From NCBI GenBank assembly GCA_022508505.1, contig JAFLVC010000006.1, forward strand, positions 1 through 64,000: a stretch of DNA of 64,000 nucleotides, read 5' to 3'. The translations under genes were made by a program, and so were the position numbers. Shown piece after piece: positions 7,685 through 14,912 of this stretch. Under the pieces are notes generated by a model, which saw only the letters and a list, made by a program, of their open reading frames with translations, made no database searches and was not told the origin of the DNA. Position 1 is the first letter of the stretch, and each line of letters begins with the position of its first letter. Origin of the DNA: Clostridiales bacterium. Lineage in GTDB: Bacteria > Bacillota > Clostridia > Christensenellales > Pumilibacteraceae.

Positions 7685-8857
7685 ATGACAAGCAAGGAAT
7701 TTGAAAGAAAGCGCAAAGAAGATAAGCCGGTCATTGCTATATGCTATGACTTTGATAGGACGTTATCGCCCGATGACATGCAGGCGCAAGGCTTTATTCA
7801 ATCTGTCGACTGCGACGTCGAAGAATTCTGGAAAGACTCGAATGGGCTTGCCGCAGATAACGACATGGATCAGAATTTGGCGTACATGTATCAAATGATT
7901 GAAAAATCGAGAGGCAAAGTTATTCTTAATAAAGACGCGCTGTTGCGATATGGCGCTAATATAAAGTTGTTTAACGGCGTAGACACTTGGTTTGACAGAA
8001 TTAAGGAGTACGGACATAAAAAAGGAGTTATTATAGAGCATTATATCATTTCATCGGGACTGAAAGAGATGATTGAGGGTACAGCCATAGCGAAGAACGG
8101 AGCAATCGAAAAGATTTATGCAAGTTCATTTTACTATGACAAAGACGGCGTGGCTGTTTGGCCTGCGCAGGTGGTCAACTTTACCAACAAGACGCAGTTT
8201 CTTTTCAGAATAGCCAAGGGCATTCTCGACATTAACGATCCCGGTGTCAACGACCATTTTGAACCGGAGGATATCAGAGTTCCGTTTCGCAATATGATAT
8301 ACATAGGCGACAGCGACACCGATATCCCGTGCATGCGGATGGTCAGCTCGCTCGGCGGGCATTCAATAGGCGTTTTTGACGCAAATTCTCACAACAAAAC
8401 CAAAGTGTACAAAATGATGAAAGACGGTCGCATTAAGTATTTTGCTCCAACCGATTATTCGGAAGGTTCGGAGTTGGAACATATTGTTCAAGTCATAATA
8501 GATAGGACGGTAGACAACGAAATCCTCGAAAGTATGTATTACCGCTATAAAAAAGAATGTTTCGATTTTTACGTTAGAAACGATGAGGATGAATTAAAGC
8601 GCAGGGAGGCTATAGTCGCAATTGCAGATAGCCGTAACTTTGCAAGCACTCATATTGCGATTAAAAAGCTAACTCAATATATAGGTAAATTCAGCGAGGA
8701 AGAAATGCGCGACTTGATCACGATAGCGATTAATAACGGTCAAGTGCGGTATATTCTGAAAGATTATGATGTGAAAGTCTTTTATACGGCTATTATCTCC
8801 AAGCAGACGAATCAAAGTGCCGAGTCCGCCTATCTCTTGGAGTTAATAAACGGATAA
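7685..8857 (+). CDS. HAD-superfamily phosphatase with helical C-terminal extension
   Basis: A 390-residue protein. HAD motif I is DFDRT with nucleophile D22 and general acid D24. Motif II is ISSG near 124, and motif IV is GDSDTD at 208-213. The core resembles phosphoserine-phosphatase-type HADs. After about residue 260 there is a helical extension of roughly 130 residues with no recognised function, including the NNGQVRYIL segment, beyond the usual HAD length. A GAGGTG Shine-Dalgarno precedes the ATG. The gene stands alone between the sigma cassette and the KptA operon; the substrate is unknown. Confidence 0.8.
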   Translation: MTSKEFERKRKEDKPVIAICYDFDRTLSPDDMQAQGFIQSVDCDVEEFWKDSNGLAADNDMDQNLAYMYQMIEKSRGKVILNKDALLRYGANIKLFNGVDTWFDRIKEYGHKKGVIIEHYIISSGLKEMIEGTAIAKNGAIEKIYASSFYYDKDGVAVWPAQVVNFTNKTQFLFRIAKGILDINDPGVNDHFEPEDIRVPFRNMIYIGDSDTDIPCMRMVSSLGGHSIGVFDANSHNKTKVYKMMKDGRIKYFAPTDYSEGSELEHIVQVIIDRTVDNEILESMYYRYKKECFDFYVRNDEDELKRREAIVAIADSRNFASTHIAIKKLTQYIGKFSEEEMRDLITIAINNGQVRYILKDYDVKVFYTAIISKQTNQSAESAYLLELING

Positions 8858-9017
8858 AGCCAATCACAAAATATGTAACTATGACGTATGAATGGGCGCG
8901 GTTATATGGCGAATGCAGTATACAGAAATGCTAAAATTGTGTCAAAAATCAGAAAATTGCGGGAAATTAGAAGGTTTTTTGCTTCGGACCCCCTCACACG
9001 GAGTGAATAAAAAATTA

Positions 9018-9037
9018 ATGTGCTATAATGTGTGCAC
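9018..9037 (+). promoter_or_regulatory. Promoter -10 box inside a GTGC/GCAC dyad
   Basis: TATAAT at 9024-9029 follows ATGTGC directly; GCAC at 9034-9037 closes a short dyad with GTGC at 9020-9023 (10-base spacer). The -35 is poor, as in activated promoters. The arrangement resembles the dyad around the -10 at 12128-12156, so a common regulator is possible. It would drive the LRR-kptA operon. The 8858-9017 stretch holds nothing else that I can support. Confidence 0.5.
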
Positions 9038-9114
9038 CGAACGCGGACCCGTTTGTGCAACATTATATTGTGGGCGACGGTTGAGCTTTGGCAGTAAGTA
9101 AATAAGGAAAAATC

Positions 9115-9324
9115 ATGACAATAAAAGAACTTATCGCCCTACCCGAAGAGGACAAGGAACTTCATCCTGTTGTGCGCCGTTTAGAGGGAAATACTGAAAA
9201 AGCCGCCGCCGATACGCGCGCGGACGACGGGGCGGACGGCGACGAACTCGCACAAAGTTTTTTAGAAATGCGAAGCGCAATCAAAAGAATGAATCACCGT
9301 CGCGACTCTTGGACGCGGAGGTAA
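9115..9324 (+). CDS. Small acidic hypothetical protein
   Basis: A 69-residue reading frame with an AAGGA site 7 bases upstream. Its stop codon overlaps the Shine-Dalgarno of the LRR gene, an arrangement typical of coupled genes. Composition is charged, with no motif. It might be a remnant of a longer N-terminus of the LRR protein in another frame. It is supported only by start, spacing and context. Confidence 0.4.
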   Translation: MTIKELIALPEEDKELHPVVRRLEGNTEKAAADTRADDGADGDELAQSFLEMRSAIKRMNHRRDSWTRR

Positions 9325-9329
9325 TCGCC

Positions 9330-9998
9330 GTGGTTGACGACAATTTGACGGAAGAGATAATTACCGAAGATAACGCAATTATTCAAGACGGCGTGGTGGT
9401 AAAATATGTCGCGCATAATTTGGTGGGCGTGCGTAAAAAGATAATCATTCCCGACGAAATACTCGGCATTGACTTTTCGGCGTTTGAAGGTCGCGGCGAG
9501 ATTGAAAGCGTCGTTATAGGAAAGAACGTGCAGTCTATTGCGTGTTCGGCGTTTTCGGGTTGCATCAATCTGCGCGAGCTTATCGTGTCGTCCGATAATC
9601 CGCATTTGTACAGCGACGGCAATTGCATTATTCGTCGCGACAATAAGCGAATGATAATCGGCTGTAAGGCGAGTGTTATACCTGCGGACGGCAGTGTGAC
9701 TACGGTGTGGAGCGCGTTCCACGCGTGTACGGGGCTAACCGAAATCGCAATCCCCGAAGGCGTGGAACGACTGAACGCTCTTGCGTTTTACGGCTGCGAA
9801 AACCTGCGCGAGGCGTCGCTTCCGTCTACGTTGAAATTTGTCGGGCATGAGGCGTATGCGGGCTGCAAAAGCCTTAAGAAGATTATATTTAATGGGAGTG
9901 CGGAGCGGTTTCTGACAATTGCCGACGACAATCAGTGCATTCCGAAGCGCGCGGTCATACAATGTCTCGACGGAAATTTCTTCGGAGCTGAAGGATAA
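9330..9998 (+). CDS. BspA-type leucine-rich repeat protein
   Basis: A 222-residue protein with tandem LRR_5 (BspA/TpLRR) units such as YGCENLREASLPSTLKFVG and AFSGCINLRELIV, about 22-24 residues each, from about residue 35 to the end. The GTG at 9330 has GGAGG 8 bases upstream and is preferred over the in-frame TTG at 9309, which has none. No signal peptide, wall anchor or membrane helix is present, so it is probably cytoplasmic, unlike many BspA proteins. It likely mediates protein-protein contact. It leads into the KptA operon. Confidence 0.75.
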   Translation: MVDDNLTEEIITEDNAIIQDGVVVKYVAHNLVGVRKKIIIPDEILGIDFSAFEGRGEIESVVIGKNVQSIACSAFSGCINLRELIVSSDNPHLYSDGNCIIRRDNKRMIIGCKASVIPADGSVTTVWSAFHACTGLTEIAIPEGVERLNALAFYGCENLREASLPSTLKFVGHEAYAGCKSLKKIIFNGSAERFLTIADDNQCIPKRAVIQCLDGNFFGAEG

Positions 9999-10014
9999 TC
10001 TTTTCGGAGGTAAA

Positions 10015-10083
10015 GTGTCGTTTGATAACCGTCAGGCCCGGCGCGAGGTTTTTGAATTAAATAAAGATTGGAAGCAAGAATGA
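10015..10083 (+). CDS. Possible 22-residue leader ORF before kptA
   Basis: A GTG-started frame with GGAGG 4 bases upstream, ending in a TGA that overlaps the kptA ATG as ATGA. kptA has only a weak site of its own, so translation of this mini-ORF would feed ribosomes into it. The peptide is charged and may be the remnant of a lost gene end. Weak support. Confidence 0.3.
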   Translation: MSFDNRQARREVFELNKDWKQE

Positions 10084-10616
10084 AGAATATAAGTAAGTTT
10101 ATCGCATATATTTTGCGGCATAATCCGTCTGCGGCAGGGCTTGAATTGGACGAGCATGGTTGGGCGGATGTCGGCGCGCTCATAGTCGGCATATGCAAAA
10201 CCGGCCGTTTTATCGATATTCGGATGTTGGAAGAAATTGTGCAAACAGACAATAAACATCGATTTGACTTCAATGCCGACCACACTGAAATCCGCGCAAA
10301 TCAAGGGCATTCCGTTAAAGTCAATGTGGAAATGAAAGTCTGCACTCCGCCCGACGTTCTCTACCACGGCACAGCGAAGAAATATATAGAAAGCATTAGA
10401 AGAGACGGGATTTTAAAGAAAAGCCGCAACTACGTTCATCTTTCAAAGGATACGGAAACGGCGATAAAAGTCGGTCGGCGGCACGGGGAAGCAGTTGTAC
10501 TTAAAATACATGCGCGGCAAATGTATGAGGACGGTTATATTTTCCTATGCTCCGCAAACGGTGTGTGGCAGACCGAGCAAGTGCCTTTCAAGTACGTAAT
10601 AGGGGAAAGCTTATGA
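10080..10616 (+). CDS. kptA: RNA 2'-phosphotransferase KptA/Tpt1
   Basis: A 178-residue protein of normal family length. It has the KptA signatures in order: ILRHNP at 11-16, HGWADV at 26-31, RANQGHS at 72-78, YHGT at 95-98 with H96, VHLS at 119-122, and R133 in VGRRHG. KptA/Tpt1 enzymes remove an internal 2'-phosphate from RNA using NAD+, releasing nicotinamide and ADP-ribose 1'',2''-cyclic phosphate; in bacteria the natural substrate is unsettled. The ATG at 10080 is chosen over an in-frame TTG at 10068 by family start. Its stop overlaps the next gene (ATGA), so it is tightly coupled to a SLOG-like protein that could bind a related nucleotide. Confidence 0.92.
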   Translation: MKNISKFIAYILRHNPSAAGLELDEHGWADVGALIVGICKTGRFIDIRMLEEIVQTDNKHRFDFNADHTEIRANQGHSVKVNVEMKVCTPPDVLYHGTAKKYIESIRRDGILKKSRNYVHLSKDTETAIKVGRRHGEAVVLKIHARQMYEDGYIFLCSANGVWQTEQVPFKYVIGESL

Positions 10617-11293
10617 AAGTTTTTGTGAGCGGTAGCAAGCGGATAGACCTGCCTAATTGCGCGTTTCGGACAATCGACGGGTATATCGAGCGCGGATACG
10701 ACTTTCTCGTCGGGGATTGTCACGGCGTCGACAAGGCTGTTCAACAATATCTGTCCGAGAGCGGCGTGCGCAACGTCACCGTTTATTTCAGCGGTATTTC
10801 TCCGAGAAGCAACATAGGGCAATGGAAGGTTGTTGCGCTCGGCAATACCGAGCTTACGGGCTATGATTTCTACAGATTAAAGGACGAGCGCATGGCGGCG
10901 GACGCGGACTGCGGGCTTATGATTTGGAACGGCGAGAGCAAGGGTACGGCAATGAATATCGACAGGCTGAAAAGTCTTAAGAAATCGGCGGAGGTGATTT
11001 TCGTGAAAAGCTATGAGGATGTTATCGCGACGTTTGTAACAAGGTCGGTCGCATACGGCGCCATGTACATATTGCCGGACGGCAGAATGTTGGATTTGAG
11101 CACGCTCGAATACGGACACGCCGAGTTTTGCGAGTTGTTGGGTAAATCCCCGCAGGAACTCAAAGAGTCGGGTTGGATTAGGTTAAATACTAAATTGAAA
11201 TACGTCGAAAAGCCCGGGAAAATAACGGACGCGCAAGCCGATCGGCTGGAAGAAACTTTTGCTTTTATGGGCGAAAGAGTGCCAATAAAATGA
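10613..11293 (+). CDS. SLOG-superfamily (DprA/YspA-like Rossmannoid) protein
   Basis: A 226-residue protein starting at the ATG that overlaps the kptA stop. Residues 1-150 have SLOG-like features: an initial beta strand with a glycine turn (KVFVSGSKRI), then GYDFLVGDCHGVDKAVQQYL, the nucleotide-binding glycine/aspartate loop of YspA/DUF2493-type proteins, and ADCGLMIWNGESKGT. Proteins of this superfamily bind or process nucleotides or NAD-derived ligands. The last 75 residues are an extra domain without recognised motif. Coupling to KptA suggests the ligand might be ADP-ribose 1'',2''-cyclic phosphate or another NAD product (inference). Confidence 0.7.
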   Translation: MKVFVSGSKRIDLPNCAFRTIDGYIERGYDFLVGDCHGVDKAVQQYLSESGVRNVTVYFSGISPRSNIGQWKVVALGNTELTGYDFYRLKDERMAADADCGLMIWNGESKGTAMNIDRLKSLKKSAEVIFVKSYEDVIATFVTRSVAYGAMYILPDGRMLDLSTLEYGHAEFCELLGKSPQELKESGWIRLNTKLKYVEKPGKITDAQADRLEETFAFMGERVPIK

Positions 11294-11685
11294 ACTTATG
11301 TAAAGGCGTGTTTTGGATTGCGGACAATGCGGAAAAGTATTTATTTCGCATACCGTGCGATATTGACGGAAATGTAATCGGAAAGACCGAATATCCGCTC
11401 AATTCAAAGGACGGAAGCAACTATAATCATAAAAAGCTTTGGGCGACTTTGCCGAAAGACGTAACATTCGGAAAACCGTTCGATTATTTTCCGCGCGGCA
11501 GGGTGGAGATAAGAAACGCCAAGGCAACGGTGTATCTCAATCCGAATATCAACAATCAAGATGTACAAGGTTTTATTGCAGGTCAATTCGGCTTGACGGA
11601 GGAAAACTTAATAAAGTCCGTCAGGTTTGTTTCGGACGGATCCAATCATTACAAATATTCTTATAATAAAGGAGAAATATTATGA
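11290..11685 (+). CDS. Conserved-looking hypothetical protein in kptA operon
   Basis: A 131-residue protein whose ATG overlaps the preceding TGA and whose own TGA overlaps the next ATG, so it is embedded in the operon. Beta-rich, with aromatic-charged strands (KGVFWIADNAEKYLFRIP, GRVEIRNAKATVYLNP). No signal peptide or membrane segment. I do not recognise the family. The operon position suggests a partner of KptA or the SLOG protein. Confidence 0.7.
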   Translation: MNLCKGVFWIADNAEKYLFRIPCDIDGNVIGKTEYPLNSKDGSNYNHKKLWATLPKDVTFGKPFDYFPRGRVEIRNAKATVYLNPNINNQDVQGFIAGQFGLTEENLIKSVRFVSDGSNHYKYSYNKGEIL

Positions 11686-11884
11686 ATCAACAATTACCTT
11701 CACACCGGAAAACTGCGCGACATGTGCAAGATGGGGCGGAAACAGACGGCCTGCCGATCCGTTTCTGAACTACGTCGAATTTGACGGCAATCAAAAAGGC
11801 AAGTGCTACGGCGGCGCATTCAATTTGGCGGAAATGTCACCCATGGCAACATGCTCAAAATGGGAACAGCAATACAAAAGGTGA
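11682..11884 (+). pseudogene. Small cysteine-rich protein, apparently frameshifted near its start
   Basis: The ATG at 11682 has GGAG 7 bases upstream and overlaps the previous stop, but its frame closes after 28 codons. The neighbouring frame continues into a convincing domain with paired cysteines: CATC, then KGKC, then TCSKW, ending at 11884. Adding one base after the fifth codon region would join the start to TFTPENCATC without a stop. Small CxxC...C...CxxW proteins of this kind are recurrent in Firmicutes and probably bind zinc. Either a single-base deletion, a sequencing error, or a non-standard start in the second frame. The next 380 bases (11885-12265) contain no gene I can support. 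Confidence 0.6.
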
Positions 11885-12113
11885 CGGCTCGGCGTAAAGA
11901 ATTTTCCGCATGCGCAGATACTTTGGCGTTCATCTATTTGCGGCGGTCTTTATGTTATGACGACATATAAAAAGGCACTTACGGCATCACTCAATCGGAA
12001 ATCAGTGTCACTCTTCATTTTCGCCATTTTTGCCGCCAAAGCAAGCAACACGTATTTCGTGTGCTATCGGCTTTTTCGTAGCTTCCGCTCTGCGGAGTTT
12101 TAATGCTACAATA

Positions 12114-12156
12114 TTGACATGAGATGACTTATGTGCTAAAATATAATGCACATAAG
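12114..12156 (+). promoter_or_regulatory. Promoter with 9-bp palindromic operator around the -10
   Basis: TTGACA (12114-12119), 17 bases, TAAAAT (12137-12142). A perfect 9-bp inverted repeat, CTTATGTGC (12128-12136) and GCACATAAG (12148-12156), brackets the -10 with an 11-base centre. A repressor bound there would block polymerase. A second box, TATAAT at 12142-12147, overlaps. Confidence 0.7.
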
Positions 12157-12301
12157 AGATTGTTCGGAATTCGGGTGTTGCCGAACATGTGCCTATAAAC
12201 CCGTTTGTTTCGGACAAACATCGGTTAGCGTGGTATGTGTCTTATGTAATAGCTTGGTAATCAATCAAGCGGGACACTTTCTGCCGAAAGTGTCTTTTTT
12301 T
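12149..12301 (+). ncRNA. Structured leader or small RNA ending in an intrinsic terminator
   Basis: The predicted transcript of about 150 bases folds into several perfect helices: an enclosing stem 12150-12157 / 12240-12247 (8 bp), 12161-12167 / 12181-12187 (7 bp), 12203-12208 / 12214-12219 (6 bp with a UUCGG loop), 12252-12256 / 12266-12270 (5 bp), then a 9-bp terminator. GTGTC at 12237-12241 could instead pair with GACAC at 12273-12277, opening both the enclosing stem and the terminator. It matches no riboswitch class that I know by sight. It may be an attenuating leader for the gene at 12311 or a free small RNA. Confidence 0.55.
12273..12301 (+). terminator. Perfect intrinsic terminator just before the 12311 gene
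   Basis: A 9-bp GACACTTTC / GAAAGTGTC stem with loop TGCC, followed by seven T. It ends 9 bases before the ATG at 12311, and the TGAGG ribosome site of that gene touches the T-tract, so read-through is required for expression from the upstream promoter. Confidence 0.9.
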
Positions 12302-12310
12302 GAGGCGTTT

Positions 12311-13381
12311 ATGAAAAGAGAAAGGAAAAGCAGGAATCTCAATTTAAAACTGTACGATGAGCTTGAGGCAAATTATGCGTACAGTGATTCTCGCTATTGG
12401 GGTTTGTTTTATTGCGGAAAAGACGGCAAAGTGAGAATAGACATCAAACGCTTTTTGAAAATGACGCACGCCGTTTTAACCGAAAAACAATTGCAGATAA
12501 TCAACAAGCGCAAAACGCACTATTTTTATCCTAAGAAAACAACTTGGGCTGAATACAGTTGCAATGTGTTTGAACGCACTATGACCGAAATCGAAGTGGA
12601 TTGGTTGGGGGATGCGGTTGATAAATTGCGCAGCATGACAGGGCCTCATTTCGATGCGGAACAATGGAATAAGGCAGTGGAAGAATTAAATTCCGGCAAG
12701 GGCGGATTTAAATGGTTCATAGCGCAGGCGGTACAAAGCATAGAAAAGCCCACCGAGTTGACGGTTGGCGACGACTATAATTTTCTAAGCGGGATATTAG
12801 ATTACGATGAAGCGGAATTGAACGTCGGAATGACTAATATGTTTAGGCGTAGTGCGTATTTGGCAAAATGCAACAAGTTCATAATCAGCATGTATGCACA
12901 ATTTTTTCATCAAATGATGTCTAAGATTGAAGCGGTGCAGATTGAGGTGTTGCAGAATAACAAAATAGACGTTAAAGACTTTAACAGGAACGTTCTAAAG
13001 AGCATAGGCGCAGAAAACAACGTTGATATTGAAAAGTTGGAGCATTACAAAGATTATGATCTCGGTTACTGCGTTTGGCATTTTTTAAAACACAACAGTC
13101 TTTCAACCTATCAAAAATTGAAAGAAAGATATCCGGAAGTTCTGTATGACGGATATTATCGTGGAGGGCAATTGGCTTATACCTATATAAAATTTGACGG
13201 CGGAAAACTTATCGAAAAAGTTTGCGTTGGGTGCGCTGAATTTTTCAGAGAGCTTTGTGCGGCAATCTGGGACGAGGACGAGGAGGAAGCTCGGTGGAAT
13301 TTCGACGATTATTTTGAAGCTATTGTAAATGATGAGATAGAAACAATAGACAACCCTTTGGGGCTGCCGCCCTGGATTTAA
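12311..13381 (+). CDS. Hypothetical protein behind an attenuator-like leader
   Basis: A 356-residue soluble protein. The ATG at 12311 follows TGAGG; the frame is open upstream to 12146, but that ATG lies before the predicted transcription start, so the shorter form is preferred. The basic N-terminus (KRERKSRN) is followed by a mostly helical protein, with an acidic stretch WDEDEEEARW near 325. No motif recognised. It lies between the leader RNA and the ADP-ribosylglycohydrolase gene; composition is moderately AT-rich like the rest of this island. Confidence 0.75.
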   Translation: MKRERKSRNLNLKLYDELEANYAYSDSRYWGLFYCGKDGKVRIDIKRFLKMTHAVLTEKQLQIINKRKTHYFYPKKTTWAEYSCNVFERTMTEIEVDWLGDAVDKLRSMTGPHFDAEQWNKAVEELNSGKGGFKWFIAQAVQSIEKPTELTVGDDYNFLSGILDYDEAELNVGMTNMFRRSAYLAKCNKFIISMYAQFFHQMMSKIEAVQIEVLQNNKIDVKDFNRNVLKSIGAENNVDIEKLEHYKDYDLGYCVWHFLKHNSLSTYQKLKERYPEVLYDGYYRGGQLAYTYIKFDGGKLIEKVCVGCAEFFRELCAAIWDEDEEEARWNFDDYFEAIVNDEIETIDNPLGLPPWI

Positions 13382-13504
13382 TCGGACGGGCGGCTTTCCG
13401 TTGTGCAAAAGCAAGAGCGTGCAAATTGAAGTCGGGGCGCAAAGGGCGCACGGCAGAGCAAATAAATCATCGGCTGCTATGAGATACGAGGAGGATGCGG
13501 TTTT

Positions 13505-14338
13505 ATGATAGGCGCAATTATCGGAGATATTGTCGGAAGCAGGTTTGAGTTCGTGGAGGATGTTTGCCGCGACAAAAACTTCGGGCTGTTCGTGAGCGGA
13601 TGCAGACCGACGGACGACACGTTTATGACGTTGGCGGTTGCGCATGCGCTGTTCATTGCAAAAGGCGATAAGGACAAGCTGAAGGAGGTCGTCGTGCGGT
13701 GCATGAGGGACGTCGCTCACGATCACCCCGATACGGGCTGGGGCGGCAGGTTTTACAAGTGGCTTTTCGAAGAGAAAAACCCACAGCCGTACAACAGCTA
13801 CGGGAACGGCGCGGGCATGAGAATTTCGCCCGTCGGTTGGGTGGCCGACAGCGAGGCGGAGGTTAAGGAGCTGTCGAAAATCATAACCGAGGTCTCGCAC
13901 AATCACCCCGAAGGAATGAAGGGTGCGGAAGCGGTTGCGACGGCTGTTTATCTTGCGCGGACAGGGAAAGGAAAGGAAGAAATAAGGGCGCGCATGCAGG
14001 AATACTATCCGCAGCTGAAAGACGAAAAGTTCACCATAGAAAACATTTACGGACATTACGGATATGATTATAGGGGGAATTGGGTGACCTGTCAGGGCAG
14101 CATTCCGCAGGCGCTCGTCGCGTTTTTGGACAGCGAGAGTTTCGAGGACGCCATAAGAAAGGCAGTATACATAGGCGGCGACAGCGACACCATAGGCGCA
14201 ATGGCAGGGAGCATCGCGGAAGCCTACTACGGCGTTCCGTTCGAAATGGAAGAAAAAGCCTTGTCGTACCTGTCGTCCGATTTGCTGGGAATATACTATG
14301 CGTTCGATACGATACGAAAAGCGCGGGTAAAAAAGTAA
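13505..14338 (+). CDS. ADP-ribosylglycohydrolase (DraG/ARH family)
   Basis: A 277-residue protein with all core motifs: GDIVGSRFEF at 7-16, PTDDTFMTLA with the metal-binding D37, D38 and T39, and GGDSDTIGAMAG with D226 and D228. These coordinate the two magnesium ions that position the ribose. The family removes ADP-ribose from arginine or other acceptors, or cleaves ADP-ribosyl small molecules. GAGGAGG precedes the ATG. It is close to KptA and a SLOG-like protein, which suggests a shared ADP-ribose theme. No ADP-ribosyltransferase was recognised in the window. Substrate unknown. Confidence 0.9.
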   Translation: MIGAIIGDIVGSRFEFVEDVCRDKNFGLFVSGCRPTDDTFMTLAVAHALFIAKGDKDKLKEVVVRCMRDVAHDHPDTGWGGRFYKWLFEEKNPQPYNSYGNGAGMRISPVGWVADSEAEVKELSKIITEVSHNHPEGMKGAEAVATAVYLARTGKGKEEIRARMQEYYPQLKDEKFTIENIYGHYGYDYRGNWVTCQGSIPQALVAFLDSESFEDAIRKAVYIGGDSDTIGAMAGSIAEAYYGVPFEMEEKALSYLSSDLLGIYYAFDTIRKARVKK

Positions 14339-14474
14339 TCGCCGGCATATTTTCGATTGCGAGATTTGTAGGCAAGAGAATTGCGGAACTGCAAGACGAA
14401 AAGGCTCGCATCAGTCAAGCCGGCGCGGCAGAAATGCGAGAGCTTGAAGTGCGGAGGAGTGGCAAGAACAGGGG

Positions 14475-14503
14475 TTGACAAGGCGGGGGCAAAGATATAT
14501 ACT
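14475..14503 (+). promoter_or_regulatory. Consensus sigma-A promoter
   Basis: TTGACA (14475-14480), 17-base spacer, TATACT (14498-14503); expected start near 14510, giving a leader of about 28 bases to the ATG at 14538. Confidence 0.8.
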
Positions 14504-14537
14504 GTATGTATTAAACCGCAGGGGAAGAGAGGGAATT

Positions 14538-14768
14538 ATGTCTAAAATAGTCAAAATCGAGCATGACGACGTGGCGCAGATCCGCCGCAAGGTGTCCAAG
14601 GTCAATTGCCTTTGGAAAATGGGCGAGCTGGACACGGGGGAGCCCTGTCTCATTTTGAGCACGTACAATCCCAAGTCCAAAAACGGCGACGTCAGCCAGT
14701 CGCTCCACATTACTGCCGAGACGGCAAAACAATTGATCGGTCTTTTTAAGTCCGAATTGCATATATAA
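14538..14768 (+). CDS. Small hypothetical protein
   Basis: A 76-residue protein expressed from its own consensus promoter with GAGAGGGA before the ATG. It has a basic, beta-rich N-terminal half (VKIEHDDVAQIRRKVSKVNC) and a helical end. No membrane segment or known motif. The promoter quality supports a real gene. The following 144 bases (to 14912) contain GC-rich hairpin-forming sequence only. Confidence 0.65.
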   Translation: MSKIVKIEHDDVAQIRRKVSKVNCLWKMGELDTGEPCLILSTYNPKSKNGDVSQSLHITAETAKQLIGLFKSELHI

Positions 14769-14912
14769 TAAGTTTCCATAGAAAGTGGTTTTACTTTTAC
14801 TCGCGTTAAAAGCGGGCGGTGCGAACGCGCGAAAACTGCGCTCGTACTTTTTGTGCGAGCTCGGCTTTTTCGCCGTTTATCGCAAAGCTTACTGACGATT
14901 AGGAGTAAGTAA

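Noticed and set aside
8892-9101. 69-residue frame between the HAD gene and the LRR operon
   Set aside because: No ribosome site, low-complexity content, and it runs over the predicted promoter.
12146-12310. Upstream in-frame extension of the 12311 gene, rich in cysteine
   Set aside because: Its ATG lies before the predicted transcription start and the stretch is taken up by the structured leader and terminator; the ATG at 12311 has its own ribosome site.
14339-14478. Open frame after the ADP-ribosylglycohydrolase that could be a frameshifted C-terminus
   Set aside because: The glycohydrolase already has full family length and all motifs; the tail has no recognisable feature.
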